Of a stretch of 64,000 nucleotides of DNA, positions 36,102 to 45,691 are shown one piece after another. The notes under the pieces are model-generated. The model worked only from the letters and a program-made list of their open reading frames with translations. It was not told where the DNA came from and searched no databases. The DNA is taken from the NCBI GenBank assembly GCA_964497585.1, contig CAZCDS010000009.1, positions 1 through 64,000 on the forward strand, written 5' to 3'. The DNA comes from CAZCDS01 sp964497585 (GTDB taxonomy: Bacteria > Desulfobacterota > Desulfomonilia > Desulfomonilales > Desulfomonilaceae). How positions within the stretch are numbered: the first letter of the stretch is position 1; every line of letters begins with the position of its first letter. The translations under genes were made by a program, and so were the position numbers.

Positions 36102-37430
36102 ATGCCTGCCGGCGAAAGACAATTTATGATTCCTTCTTGTCTTCAGACGATCCTGGCCGCTCTGATCGTAGCCCTTGCAACTGGTCTTGCTGCAGGGACC
36201 TTTGCGGAAACGCCGGAGGGGCCGGGAGAGGGAAAAGAACGTAAAGGGCTATCAGAAGGCCGGACAAACCCACGACTCGCTGTCATCGCTGAGGAACTGG
36301 ATCTCGGCGCAGGTGACGGACTCATTGCAAAGGGGGGCGGCGGCCATGGCGGCGGAGGTGGAGGCGGCGGGCGAGGTGGAGGTCGAGGCGGGCATCGTGG
36401 CGGAGGAGGTAATCCCTCAGCTCCGGCCCATTTCAAGGCTCAGGCCGATCAACGGAAGTATGAAAAAGAGCAGGCGGAGAACGACGCGCAGACGGAAAGG
36501 GAAATCCACGAGGCAGAAGGTTTTGTCGATGGCGAGTTCCCGGAGTCCCCACCGGAGAGGACTGGCCGAGGGTCGAACACTGGTCATCGGACCGGCGTCC
36601 GCCAGACCCAGGACGCGGTCCATGTGCCCGATCCGGCGGAGGCCGGCGGTGGTGGCGGCGTCGACATACCCCGAGACATCAACGATTGGCGGAAACAAAC
36701 ACCCGAGCAGACAAGCCGAAGCATCCGGTCGATAATGGACGCCGACACTCCATTCCCCAATGACATCAGAGGGGGGAGCAATCCGCAGCCGGAGCCCACG
36801 GAAGTGCATGATGACGAAGGGGAACCGCTTCCCGACATAGACACGGGTACCCTGATCAATTTGATCGATTCCTCCTTTGATAGCCACGTCAAGAAGGAAG
36901 AGGAGGAAGCGGAGCGGGAAGAGGAGCGGGAAGAGGAGGCGGAGATCATCGCTGACATAATCATCGACAGCGTTCTGGATGAGATTGAGCAAGAGATAGA
37001 AGACGAAAGGAGGGATGAGATTGCCGGAGCGGCGGGCGATGTCCTGTCGGCCGCGGCACAAAACGTAAGGCAGGCCATGGACGACTCGGGCGTATCGATG
37101 AGCGATCTGGTCGATGATCCGATGGGAGCCGGAGGGAAAATTGCCGAGCACGTCAATATCGGGCCCCTCATTCAAACCGTCGTCACGCCCATCGCCACCT
37201 GGGACGTCAACCTTGAACTGGATAAATACGGGAAAAAGATCGATAAGAACGTGCCTTGGCCCGCGAATATGGGCGCACGTGCGCTGCTCAACAACTTTGG
37301 AGACGAAGTGAAGAGTGACCTGAACGGAGCACAAACAATCAATGATTTGAGCAAGCTATATAACAAAGTTGAAGGCACGGCGAACTTTGTCAAGGGTGTC
37401 ATAAATCGATACCGGCCACGTCATCCGTGA
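36102..37430 (+). CDS. Exported Gly-rich and acidic protein of unknown family
   Basis: ATG 36102 follows AGGAGA. The 442-residue protein has a signal-like N-terminus (about 10-34, LQTILAALIVALATGLAAG), then a Gly-rich stretch (about 76-102) with HRGGGG units, a disordered acidic/Pro middle, a strongly charged coiled-coil-like segment (about 265-305, EEEEAEREEEREEEAEIIAD) and a folded-looking C-terminal 100 residues (WDVNLELDKYGKKIDKNVPW, NYRPRHP end). I do not recognise any domain. It is co-oriented with the CHAT and caspase genes and could be a structural partner or a protease substrate. The start is supported by the RBS. Confidence 0.7.
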   Translation: MPAGERQFMIPSCLQTILAALIVALATGLAAGTFAETPEGPGEGKERKGLSEGRTNPRLAVIAEELDLGAGDGLIAKGGGGHGGGGGGGGRGGGRGGHRGGGGNPSAPAHFKAQADQRKYEKEQAENDAQTEREIHEAEGFVDGEFPESPPERTGRGSNTGHRTGVRQTQDAVHVPDPAEAGGGGGVDIPRDINDWRKQTPEQTSRSIRSIMDADTPFPNDIRGGSNPQPEPTEVHDDEGEPLPDIDTGTLINLIDSSFDSHVKKEEEEAEREEEREEEAEIIADIIIDSVLDEIEQEIEDERRDEIAGAAGDVLSAAAQNVRQAMDDSGVSMSDLVDDPMGAGGKIAEHVNIGPLIQTVVTPIATWDVNLELDKYGKKIDKNVPWPANMGARALLNNFGDEVKSDLNGAQTINDLSKLYNKVEGTANFVKGVINRYRPRHP

Positions 37431-37604
37431 CCTTGACCCGGGAGGACCAGAAACCTGATATATCAAGCTGACTTATCCGAAATCAATGGTAAACACCTTC
37501 ATATTGCGCGCGTGTTCAAGGATCAAATCGACTATTCTTGCGGGTGTTCAGTGTCACTGTTTCACCCAGCAGGCCACAGTTCTCCAAAAAGAGGAGGGTC
37601 AGCG

Positions 37605-40598
37605 ATGGATTATGTCAGCAGCAGAGTGCATAGGCTACGGGTGGCGTCCGATCTTAGCCTCTTCCTGATATTGTTTGTTCTTTTCTTTCTTGCGACACTT
37701 CTCGATCCGTCGACCGTGGAAGCGCAGATGAGTTTCGGCCGGCGTGGGGGCAGCGGCGCGGATATCCCGGGCATGGAAACGGAGCCGGGCAAGGGCCAGG
37801 GCGCTATTTCGATAGATGTGAGCGGCGGCCCTATGCGCGGGTTCAGTATCAAGGCTCGGGGAGTCGAGCAGGACGTAACGGAGGAAGACCTGCGGAAGAA
37901 GAAAGAGGACTTCGCTGCTGGCTATTCCGAGCCCGAAGAGACTGTACGCGCACGGGCCTTTCTCGTCCAGGCCGACATGGGCATCAATCCCAAGCTTATT
38001 GCAGACGTTCGCAAAGATCCCAAAGGGACTTTGAAAAAGTACCTGAAGGTCTTGAAAAAGGCCAAACGTAAGCGAAACATCGAAGATCAGCGCAACGCCC
38101 TCGTCTACGTCGGGAACATCTACTACTTGCAGGGCCTTTTTCACAAGGCGGCCGAACACTTCTCGCAGGCGCTCAAATTCTACGAGGAAGCCAACGACCT
38201 CAACGGCGAAGCCCTCATGACCAACAGCCTCGGCGCGGTAAAGGCTGCGTCGGGTCGGTACGACGAGGCCCGGAACCTTTACGAGTCCGCGATGCTCAAG
38301 TTCAAGGCGACCGACAACGCAGCGGGCGAGTCCATGACGCTGAACAACCTTGCGGTGCTCGCCAAGATCCAGGGACGATTCGCAAAGGCTGTGAACCGAT
38401 TCGAGCATGCGCTGGAAATCGGTGCGAAGGAGGACGAGGCACGCATACTCAAGCTCGAGAACCTCGGCAAAATCAACGCGGGATGGGGTCAGTACGAGCA
38501 GGCGGTCCAGTACCTGAACGACGCGCTCCGGATATCCCGTAAACTGGCCAAGGAGAGGCTCCAAGCGGAACTGCTCGTCTCGCAGGGCAAGATCTACCTC
38601 GATTGGGGCAAACCTGAAAAGGCCCTGGAGAACTTCAAGAAGGCTCTCTCCATCGCGAAGAAACAAAAGGAAAGACTCAATCGTTTCAACTATCTGATCG
38701 GATCGGTCTACCTGGACCTGGGCGATGTGAAACAAGCTGAGCCCTTCATGAAAGGGAGCAAATCCAGTGCCGGCCTCGGCAGGCTGAGTCTGATGAAGGC
38801 CGATTACAAAAGGGCCGGGAAGTATTACGCCGCGCTGCAGCGATCCGCGGAACGCAGCAGCAGTCCACGGAGCCTCTTCACCGCATACACGGGCCGTGGC
38901 AAGGCGTCCGAAGGACTCAAAGACCTGCGCCGCGCGGAAAAGGACTATGTCAAGGCGATGGACATCGTCGAGGAGATTCGCTCAAGCCTCCTCATATCCG
39001 AACGACGGAATTTCTTTGCCGTGCCGATCAATGGATTTCTGCCGTCCGAACCGGCCAAGGGGTTGATACGCGTTCGGCTCAAAGCCAACAAGGGCGAGAA
39101 AACCATACTCCCCGGCGAGCTGACCCGGGCCCGTGAGTTCGCAGCCCGCATTGCCCAACGTGCAGACATCAGCGACCTCAACGTCCCGAAATCGGTGACC
39201 AAACAGGAAGAGGCGCTCTACAACCAGCTCGCCTCCCTGAAAAAGGCCCGGGCGGTCGTTCCCAGGCGGAGCGATCCCCGGCGCTTCGACAGAATCACGG
39301 GGCAGATCCGCTCGCTGGAGAGGGAGCTCAAATCATTTTCCCGAGATCTGCGAAAGAAGTATAAGGCCTATGCGGAAGTGCGCTCACCGAGGCCCGTGCC
39401 GCTGAATAAGTGCGCAATCCGGCCGGAAGAGTACATCGTGGTCTTTGACTGCCTGGGCCAAGGAGTGGGAGTCAAACTGATCAAGGGCACGAAGGTGCTC
39501 CACGCCGCATACGTCGAATGGGACGAGAAACAGCTCAAAGAGGCTGTGAGGCGGTTCCGTAGGCCCTTCGAAGAAGTTGATTTCCGGGCGTTTGACCCGA
39601 AGCTGGCCCAACAACTGTACGACCGCCTGCTCTCCACGGCGTTGGCCAAGGTCCCCCGAGGCACACCGGTGATGATTGTCCCGGACGGCGTCCTGGCCGT
39701 GCTCCCCTTCGAGGCCCTTGTCCTGGAGGGAAACGCCACCTGGAAACAAGGTCGATCAGGTCCCTATCCTGAAGGGTTGACCTATCTGGGTGACGCCTAC
39801 CCTGTGAGTTACTTGCAATCCGTGACCGCCCTTACGCTCGCCCGGACCACCGGACGGAAAGCGGAACCTGGCGGTAAGCTCCTCGTTGTGGCCGATCCGG
39901 TCTTTCAGTTGAAGGACGCGAGAGCCCAGGCAGCCAGGACCGTCCGTATATCGCAAAGAGCCCAGCAGTTCTACCCGAAACTCATGGCGACGATCGAGGA
40001 GACGAGCGGCGGTTCCTTCAGGTTCGAACGGCTCGCTTTGACGGAAACCCTTGCCGAGAATCTGCGCACCCTCTACCATGACCAAAGCGACGTGTATACA
40101 GGCCTTGACGCCACGAAGAAGGAATTCCTGGACAAGATAGCTCCCAAACTCGATCAGTACGGCAAAATCGTTTTCGCTACCCACGGTCTGTTCAGCAACC
40201 GAATACCGGGGGTTACCGAGCCATTCATCGCGCTCACCATGGTCCCGCCGGGAACGGACGGATTCCTGAGAATGAGCGAAGTTATGGGTCTGAAGATCAA
40301 CGCGGACGTGGTGGCGCTCACTGCCTGCCAAACAGGGCTCGGAGAGGAACTCTCCGGCGAGGGCGTCATGAGTATGGGACGCGCGTTCCAGTATGCGGGC
40401 GCCAAAGCTGTGCTTATGAGCCTCTGGTCCGTTGCGGAGAAGCCCTCAATTATGATCACCCAGGGCCTGCTCCGATACATGAAAGAGGGAAAACCCAAAT
40501 TGGAAGCCCTGAAACTCGCTCGGGAGGATGTACGCAACGAAGGATTCCGTCATCCGTTCTTCTGGGCCTCTTTCATCCTCGTCGGAGGAGTCAACTGA
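37605..40598 (+). CDS. Exported TPR-CHAT caspase-like protease
   Basis: I use ATG 37605 (GAGGAGGG upstream) for 997 residues; the frame is open to 37512. A hydrophobic N-terminus (about 18-35, LSLFLILFVLFFLATLLD) should export or anchor it. TPR units fill about residues 140-470 (for example RYDEARNLYESAML, GRFAKAVNRFEHAL). The C-terminal CHAT domain (about 620-997) is a caspase relative found with TPRs: the catalytic pair is His860 (VFATHGLF) and Cys908 (ALTACQTGLGEE). CHAT proteases include separase-like and type III-E CRISPR-associated effectors in other contexts. Here the envelope location is inferred from the N-terminus. Confidence 0.9.
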   Translation: MDYVSSRVHRLRVASDLSLFLILFVLFFLATLLDPSTVEAQMSFGRRGGSGADIPGMETEPGKGQGAISIDVSGGPMRGFSIKARGVEQDVTEEDLRKKKEDFAAGYSEPEETVRARAFLVQADMGINPKLIADVRKDPKGTLKKYLKVLKKAKRKRNIEDQRNALVYVGNIYYLQGLFHKAAEHFSQALKFYEEANDLNGEALMTNSLGAVKAASGRYDEARNLYESAMLKFKATDNAAGESMTLNNLAVLAKIQGRFAKAVNRFEHALEIGAKEDEARILKLENLGKINAGWGQYEQAVQYLNDALRISRKLAKERLQAELLVSQGKIYLDWGKPEKALENFKKALSIAKKQKERLNRFNYLIGSVYLDLGDVKQAEPFMKGSKSSAGLGRLSLMKADYKRAGKYYAALQRSAERSSSPRSLFTAYTGRGKASEGLKDLRRAEKDYVKAMDIVEEIRSSLLISERRNFFAVPINGFLPSEPAKGLIRVRLKANKGEKTILPGELTRAREFAARIAQRADISDLNVPKSVTKQEEALYNQLASLKKARAVVPRRSDPRRFDRITGQIRSLERELKSFSRDLRKKYKAYAEVRSPRPVPLNKCAIRPEEYIVVFDCLGQGVGVKLIKGTKVLHAAYVEWDEKQLKEAVRRFRRPFEEVDFRAFDPKLAQQLYDRLLSTALAKVPRGTPVMIVPDGVLAVLPFEALVLEGNATWKQGRSGPYPEGLTYLGDAYPVSYLQSVTALTLARTTGRKAEPGGKLLVVADPVFQLKDARAQAARTVRISQRAQQFYPKLMATIEETSGGSFRFERLALTETLAENLRTLYHDQSDVYTGLDATKKEFLDKIAPKLDQYGKIVFATHGLFSNRIPGVTEPFIALTMVPPGTDGFLRMSEVMGLKINADVVALTACQTGLGEELSGEGVMSMGRAFQYAGAKAVLMSLWSVAEKPSIMITQGLLRYMKEGKPKLEALKLAREDVRNEGFRHPFFWASFILVGGVN

Positions 40599-40623
40599 TC
40601 CGGAGCCCATTTAGGCGACTTAG

Positions 40624-40665
40624 ATCCCCCCTTCCCCGCTTTTGACCACGTGGCCCAGGGGGGAT
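40624..40665. repeat. Perfect 8-bp inverted repeat after the CHAT gene
   Basis: ATCCCCCC (40624-40631) pairs with GGGGGGAT (40658-40665) across 26 nt in the gap before the TPR-OmpA gene. Confidence 0.45.
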
Positions 40666-40807
40666 TCCACGTCTCAAACGCTGCCAGTTTCGAGCGAAAT
40701 TTCGTGTCAGCTATGTCACATTGGGAGCCCCATCACGACCCTCCACAGTGAAGGAGGAAGGTAATGGCCCGACGTGGTTGCGGGATCACACAGAGCAAAG
40801 GGATAAG

Positions 40808-41785
40808 ATGCTCGGAGTGGTCAAAATGAGGTCAATGACGTTTTTCACTGCGGTCCTCTCTTTGGCGGCGATCGTTGCCTTGTCTGCCCGATTTCCCGCA
40901 TATTCCGAGGCAGAGGACTGTTACAAGGCCAGGGAGGTCTACGAGTCGGGCACGAGGCTTCTCAACTACGAGGAGCGTCGAGTAGCCTTCCAACGGGCTG
41001 TTGATCTCTGTCCCTCGTACGCAGACGCTCACGTCAACCTGGCCGACGCGTTCGAGCATCTGGCAAGGCTCAAGAGGGACGACATCGGAGAATTCAACCG
41101 GCTCGTGGAGGCGGCTGTGGAGCACTACCGAACGGCTCTGAGGTACCGCGACAATATCTTTGCCGCGTACCTGGGCTTGGGCGACACGTACCGGGTGATC
41201 GGACTCTACGCGAAGTCCAAGCAAGCATACGAGAGGGCCCTGGCATTGAAGCCGGGTTATCCCGCAGCAGTTCTGGGATTGGGGAAGATACGCGCCATTC
41301 TCGCTATGGAAGATGACGGATTCAAGACCGCGTCACGTATTGTCAGGCACTTCAAGAGGTCGTCGAGCGACGAGGGAGAAGGCGGTCTCATGGGATTCAA
41401 GGATCATACCGTGGTCAAGGATCGCCTGAAATTCAACAACATACTGTTCAACGAGTGGTCGGCCACGCTGAACAGGAAGGAAGCGATCGAGCAATTGAGA
41501 GAGATCGGAAAGGCCCTTTCCTCCCTCGAATTGGCAGACGCTGACTTTCTCGTGGAAGGTCATACGGACAACCGGGGTGGGCTTGAGCGCAACATGAGGC
41601 TCTCATGGGATCGGGCCGCGTCGGTAAGAGATTACCTTGTAAAGCATTACAGGATTGATCCGGCGAGAATAGCCGTCCAGGGGTTCGGGTACTCCAGGCC
41701 CCGGTTTCCCAATGACACTCCCGAGCACCTGCTCAAGAATCGGCGGGTGGAACTCGTCTTTATCCGGAGAAGAGGGAACCCCTAG
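40808..41785 (+). CDS. TPR-OmpA-family envelope protein
   Basis: ATG 40808 (AAAGGG upstream) gives 325 residues; an outer TTG at 40721 is less likely. A signal-like segment (SMTFFTAVLSLAAIVALSAR) precedes two or three TPR units (about 60-185, with AAYLGLGDTYRVIGLYAKSK and YERALALKPGYPAAVLGLGK). The C-terminal 110 residues are an OmpA/MotB-type peptidoglycan-binding domain: FLVEGHTDNRGG, then SWDRAASVRDYLVKHYRIDP and the closing LLKNRRVELVFI. This would hold the complex to the cell wall, with the TPRs facing the CHAT and caspase partners. It lies 25 bp before the caspase gene. Confidence 0.9.
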   Translation: MLGVVKMRSMTFFTAVLSLAAIVALSARFPAYSEAEDCYKAREVYESGTRLLNYEERRVAFQRAVDLCPSYADAHVNLADAFEHLARLKRDDIGEFNRLVEAAVEHYRTALRYRDNIFAAYLGLGDTYRVIGLYAKSKQAYERALALKPGYPAAVLGLGKIRAILAMEDDGFKTASRIVRHFKRSSSDEGEGGLMGFKDHTVVKDRLKFNNILFNEWSATLNRKEAIEQLREIGKALSSLELADADFLVEGHTDNRGGLERNMRLSWDRAASVRDYLVKHYRIDPARIAVQGFGYSRPRFPNDTPEHLLKNRRVELVFIRRRGNP

Positions 41786-41810
41786 CGATCGAATCAAAGG
41801 AGACCGAAAG

Positions 41811-43412
41811 ATGAGAACGAGAGCTCTCCACAATTCTTCTGCACTATTCGCCGTGTGCGTGATGACCATCTTGGGCCTCGCCCTGATGCTCGCCCTTTCA
41901 CCTGCGGCATGCAACGCCGCGGCGGAGAAAATGCCCTCGCTCTATGCCGTCGTGGTCGGAATCAAGGAATATCAGGATCCCAGGATTCCATGCCTTACCC
42001 GGCCGGTACGAGATGCGAGAGATTTCTACCAGTTACTGAAACAACGGGAGAATCTATTCTCAGAAGCTCACATCACGCTCCTCCTCAATGATCAGGCCAC
42101 CAGGGCAAATGTGGCGAGTGCGCTTCGCAAGGGCCTCAAACCCGCGGGTAAAGACGATATCGTGATCATCTATTTGTCAGGGCACGGAGCGGCTCACCCC
42201 AACATGCCCAACGAGTTCTACTTTCTGACCTGCGATGCGAAATGGGACAATCTCTTTGGGACAGCCCTGTTGATGAACGATACGAATCTTTTCAAGGGGG
42301 TCGATTCGGACAATGTGCTCCTCCTGGCTGACGCGTGTTATTCAGGAGGGTTCGGCGCAGGGTTGGACAAAGTTATCGCCAAATCTGCAACCAAGTTCCT
42401 GTCTCTCTTTCAGGAGCTGCCCGGCCGGGTTGCTATTTCCTCAAGCAGGCCCGACGAGCTGTCCTATGAGAAACGGGTCTACGGCAACAGCATCTTCACC
42501 CATTTCCTGCTCAAGGGTCTCAGAGGCGACGCCGCGCGAGGATCCCGTGAGAGGAAGCTCACAGCCAAGCAGCTCTACGATTACGTATACCAGAAGACCA
42601 AGAAGGCGTCGGCAGGATACCAAAGCCCGCAACTCTACTGCGCCAGGGGAGCCGCACAGAAGACTCCGGTCTTTCTCGTTCCCAAGTATGCCGACCCCTT
42701 GAACCTCAAGGTGCAGTTCTTCTACGAGGACCGGGACAAGAAGGTCAAACCCTTGACCAACGGGACGACCCTCACGTCTGGACAGCATGTGGGGATCGCG
42801 TTTCGAGCTGAGCAGGACTGCTATGTTTACGTTTTCTGGTGGGATTCAGCGGGCAAGGCAGGAATGCTCTTCCCCAATCTCAAGCTCACCGACGGGACTG
42901 CGGAGGTCGAGGCCGAGAAAACCTATTGGCTGCCGTCAAAGAGCGGAGAGCGCTGGTACGTCCTCGACAAGACTCCCGGAACGGAGACCGTTTACTTCGT
43001 GGCCAGCCGAGAGCGCAATGAGAAGCTGGAAGAACTCTACCGCAGGCTCACTTCAGAGAGCGCTCCGCAGGAGCCCGCGCGGCGGCAGGCCCGAGCAGCG
43101 GACAGGGCCCGAGCAGAAATCGCGGTCGGAACCGGGGCTCCGGAAGGCGCCTCGTCCCAACGGCGCGTGGCGCGGGAAATTGAGCGGGAACTGAACCTCA
43201 TGGGCTTCGCTGACTACACGGTGGCCAAGGGTGGGGTAGCGGCCCAGCAGGCTGGAAGCACACCGAATACAAAGCCGGCACTATCTGACCAAACAGTCTC
43301 TCGTGTAGCATACAAGAAAAAGGAGAACCTCTTTGAGAATATGGAGAACCGGATCAAAGTGGCCGGCGCAGATGCAGTCTTCAAGGTTCAATTCAAGCAC
43401 GTAAATCCATGA
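41811..43412 (+). CDS. Exported caspase-like protein with DUF4384 domain
   Basis: ATG 41811 follows AAAGGAG at 8 nt and gives 533 residues. A signal peptide (about 13-35, AVCVMTILGLALMLALSPAA) is followed by a caspase domain (about 40-300): LYAVVVGIKEYQ, His125 (YLSGHG) and Cys176 (LLADACYSGGF). Then comes a DUF4384-type beta domain (about 310-430, DCYVYVFWWDSAGKAGMLFP), known next to proteases and kinases in bacteria, and a charged, disordered C-terminus. It is paralogous to the caspase at 17131, sharing segments such as NDQAT and GLRGDA-like sites, but here DUF4384 replaces the ankyrins. It is the last gene of the cluster. Both catalytic residues are present. Confidence 0.9.
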   Translation: MRTRALHNSSALFAVCVMTILGLALMLALSPAACNAAAEKMPSLYAVVVGIKEYQDPRIPCLTRPVRDARDFYQLLKQRENLFSEAHITLLLNDQATRANVASALRKGLKPAGKDDIVIIYLSGHGAAHPNMPNEFYFLTCDAKWDNLFGTALLMNDTNLFKGVDSDNVLLLADACYSGGFGAGLDKVIAKSATKFLSLFQELPGRVAISSSRPDELSYEKRVYGNSIFTHFLLKGLRGDAARGSRERKLTAKQLYDYVYQKTKKASAGYQSPQLYCARGAAQKTPVFLVPKYADPLNLKVQFFYEDRDKKVKPLTNGTTLTSGQHVGIAFRAEQDCYVYVFWWDSAGKAGMLFPNLKLTDGTAEVEAEKTYWLPSKSGERWYVLDKTPGTETVYFVASRERNEKLEELYRRLTSESAPQEPARRQARAADRARAEIAVGTGAPEGASSQRRVAREIERELNLMGFADYTVAKGGVAAQQAGSTPNTKPALSDQTVSRVAYKKKENLFENMENRIKVAGADAVFKVQFKHVNP

Positions 43413-43438
43413 GGTTTGGAGAAATAGAGTCAAGAGGA

Positions 43439-44449
43439 CTATGGTTCCCTAGGTGGTCCGGGGTTCCCTCCGACGGGTGTCTCGGCTACGTCCCCTTGAC
43501 CCTCGTCGGGGTCAAAGCCGAGCACTTCCATGGTGGTGGAGATCGGCCTGGCCTTCACTTCATCGTAGATTCGAGCAATGTATTCTCCCGCGATTCCGAG
43601 AAAGAGCAGCTGCACACCTCCCAGAAAGAAGATGGCGATGACCACTGTGGCAAAACCGGGAACCGGCGGAAAACCTATCTCCCTGAAAAACTCACTGAAA
43701 ATGCGGGTGAGAAAATAGAACAATGCAGCGAAGAATGACAGAATCGACATGGTGAAGCCGACAATTGTCGCGGCTCGCAAAGGCAACGTGGAAAAGGAAA
43801 AAATGCCGTCCAACGCCAGTCCGATCAGCTTCGGGTAGGAGTACTTGACCTCTCCGGCCGCTCGGGCTCCTCGCTCGTAGGGAACGCCGGTTTGTTTGAA
43901 TCCGACCCATGCCCTCAGACCTCGGTTAAATCGATTTCTTTCCGGCATGGAATTGAGGAGGTCCACAACTCGCCTGTCCATCGCGCAGAAGTCGCCGGCG
44001 CCCAAGGGTATCCGCACGGACGCGAACAACTCCATAACCCGATAGAAAATGCGGTAGCACCCCCTTTTGATCAGCCCTTCCTTGCGTCGCGTGCGAACGG
44101 CGAACGCAACATGATAGCCTTCTCTCCATTTCCGGATCAGCCGATGGATCTCCTCCGGAGGATCCTGCAGATCCGAGTCCATGACGATTACGCAATCGCC
44201 CCGTGCATACCGCAGCCCTGAAGCGATCGCGGTCTGATGGCCGAAATTACGTCCTAACCTCACTGCCTTCCACCGGGGATTGATCTCATGAAACCGTTTC
44301 GCGCAATCCCAGGAGTCGTCGGTCGAGCCGTCGTCCACGAGGATTACCTCGTACGGTGAACCCCATCGCTCAGCCTCTTTCCCCAGTCTCTCAAAGAACT
44401 CCGGCAGAACTTCGGCTTCATTGAACACGGGGGCGACGACAGTAATCAT
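43439..44449 (-). CDS. Family 2 glycosyltransferase (polyprenyl-phosphate type)
   Basis: The 336-residue protein has a GT2 domain (VVAPVFNEAEVLPEFFERL, ILVDDGSTDDS, MDSDLQDPPEEI) and two C-terminal transmembrane helices (about 235-300: ATIVGFTMSILSFFAALFYF and GFATVVIAIFFLGGVQLLFL). This layout matches DPM1/GtrB/ArnC-like enzymes, which load a sugar from a nucleotide donor onto polyprenyl phosphate on the inner membrane face. The loaded lipid would feed GT-C enzymes such as the membrane protein at 45692. The C-terminal tail is Pro/Gly-rich. It is convergent with the caspase gene, with 26 bp between the ends. Confidence 0.9.
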   Translation of the reverse strand: MITVVAPVFNEAEVLPEFFERLGKEAERWGSPYEVILVDDGSTDDSWDCAKRFHEINPRWKAVRLGRNFGHQTAIASGLRYARGDCVIVMDSDLQDPPEEIHRLIRKWREGYHVAFAVRTRRKEGLIKRGCYRIFYRVMELFASVRIPLGAGDFCAMDRRVVDLLNSMPERNRFNRGLRAWVGFKQTGVPYERGARAAGEVKYSYPKLIGLALDGIFSFSTLPLRAATIVGFTMSILSFFAALFYFLTRIFSEFFREIGFPPVPGFATVVIAIFFLGGVQLLFLGIAGEYIARIYDEVKARPISTTMEVLGFDPDEGQGDVAETPVGGNPGPPREP

Positions 44450-44843
44450 GGCATTCCTCTCACATGACGAGACTGACCAACGTGCCAGGCATGGTCGGGG
44501 GAAACGATTCCGCCCACAGACGCGATGTCGAAGAGACAGGACGCGGCAAATGCGGAACCGGCCGGCTCGAGCCTATTGAACGGTGCATCGGAAAGAGTTG
44601 GCCCTGGCGAACTCCAATATACCACAACGAGCGCGTGCGCGGCCAAGGCCTGGATCGGTCTCAGAAGGGACACGCGCGTGTGCGTTTCTGTGCTAAAAGA
44701 ACATGTGACAGTGGTGAACGGGCTTTGACAGGGGAATGGCAATAGTGCATCGAGATGGGAATTCTTTCGGCGCGGCCCGTGCGCACAACCGTCCCTGAGC
44801 GGCGGTCCGCGCACCGGCGCACTCTCCGGCAAGGAGCCGATAG
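44450..44843. other. Intergenic stretch between divergent GT2 and methyltransferase genes
   Basis: No gene is seen. A TTGACA at 44725-44730 could be a -35 box for the methyltransferase, but the -10 at 17 nt (CATCGA) is poor. Confidence 0.4.
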
Positions 44844-45539
44844 TTGAGCGAGCATGAGTTTGATGCCTTTGGGGCTCATTACGACGAGATACTGGACAGT
44901 AGCCTGGCCATTTCCGGAGAAGGAGTCGATTACTTTGATTCCTATAAGGCCCGGTGCCTCTCGGAGCGCGTGCTCCGCGATCGGTCGGGGTTGAGTATTC
45001 TCGACTTCGGATGCGGAGTCGGGCGACTGGCGGCTCTCATAGCCGAATCGCACCCGGATTGCACAGTTCATGGAGTGGACATCTCCGCAGAGGTCATCAA
45101 GATTGCCTGCACGCGATTCCCGGCCGCCGGGAATCTCACCTTCTCTACCGAAGTGCCGCCAGAAAATAGTTATGACGTTATCTCGACGGCCAACGTCTTT
45201 CATCATATACCGCCGCCGCGCCGGAGCGAGACGGTTATACGGCTAAAGAGACTTCTCAGCGATCAAGGCAAGCTCGTTATCTTTGAACACAATCCCTGGA
45301 ACCCGTTGACGCAATACGTGGTGCGAACCTGCCCCTTTGATGTCAACGCAAAGTTGATCTTCAGCCGCGAATTTGCCCGGATGGCAAGTCGGGTTGGCTT
45401 GCAGGTCGAACTTCGCCGTTACATTGTTTTCTTTCCTCGGATATTGAAGATGCTGAGGAGGTTCGAACCGATGTTAGGATCCTGTCCCCTTGGCGCTCAA
45501 TACATGATGGTACTGGGTGCCGGAGGGACCGGCTCTTGA
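44844..45539 (+). CDS. Class I SAM-dependent methyltransferase
   Basis: The 231-residue protein starts at TTG 44844, supported by AAGGAG 7 nt upstream. Motif I ILDFGCGVGRLAAL and HGVDISAEVI bind SAM; STANVFHHIPPP and RLKRLLSDQGKLVIFEHNPW are later motifs of small-molecule methyltransferases. The C-terminal half (PRILKMLRRFEPMLGSC) is helical and basic. Substrates of such enzymes include sugars, lipids and quinone precursors; with glycan genes on both sides, a glycan or lipid-linked sugar is a reasonable guess. The next gene is 152 bp on. Confidence 0.88.
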   Translation: MSEHEFDAFGAHYDEILDSSLAISGEGVDYFDSYKARCLSERVLRDRSGLSILDFGCGVGRLAALIAESHPDCTVHGVDISAEVIKIACTRFPAAGNLTFSTEVPPENSYDVISTANVFHHIPPPRRSETVIRLKRLLSDQGKLVIFEHNPWNPLTQYVVRTCPFDVNAKLIFSREFARMASRVGLQVELRRYIVFFPRILKMLRRFEPMLGSCPLGAQYMMVLGAGGTGS

Positions 45540-45691
45540 GGTTATTCGCTCGCCGCCGATACTCTGCCGATCGCGTCTCACGACGAGTGGATGGGAAAAC
45601 GTCGGCCCCGCCTTGATTGCCTTGAGCGGCGTATCGCGATCGGTTACTCTTGTCCCGGTGAATTCTCTCGAGCAGCGACTCCCGTGACACA

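Noticed and set aside
44725..44753. Promoter for the methyltransferase
   Set aside because: The TTGACA is good but no acceptable -10 lies at 16-18 nt.
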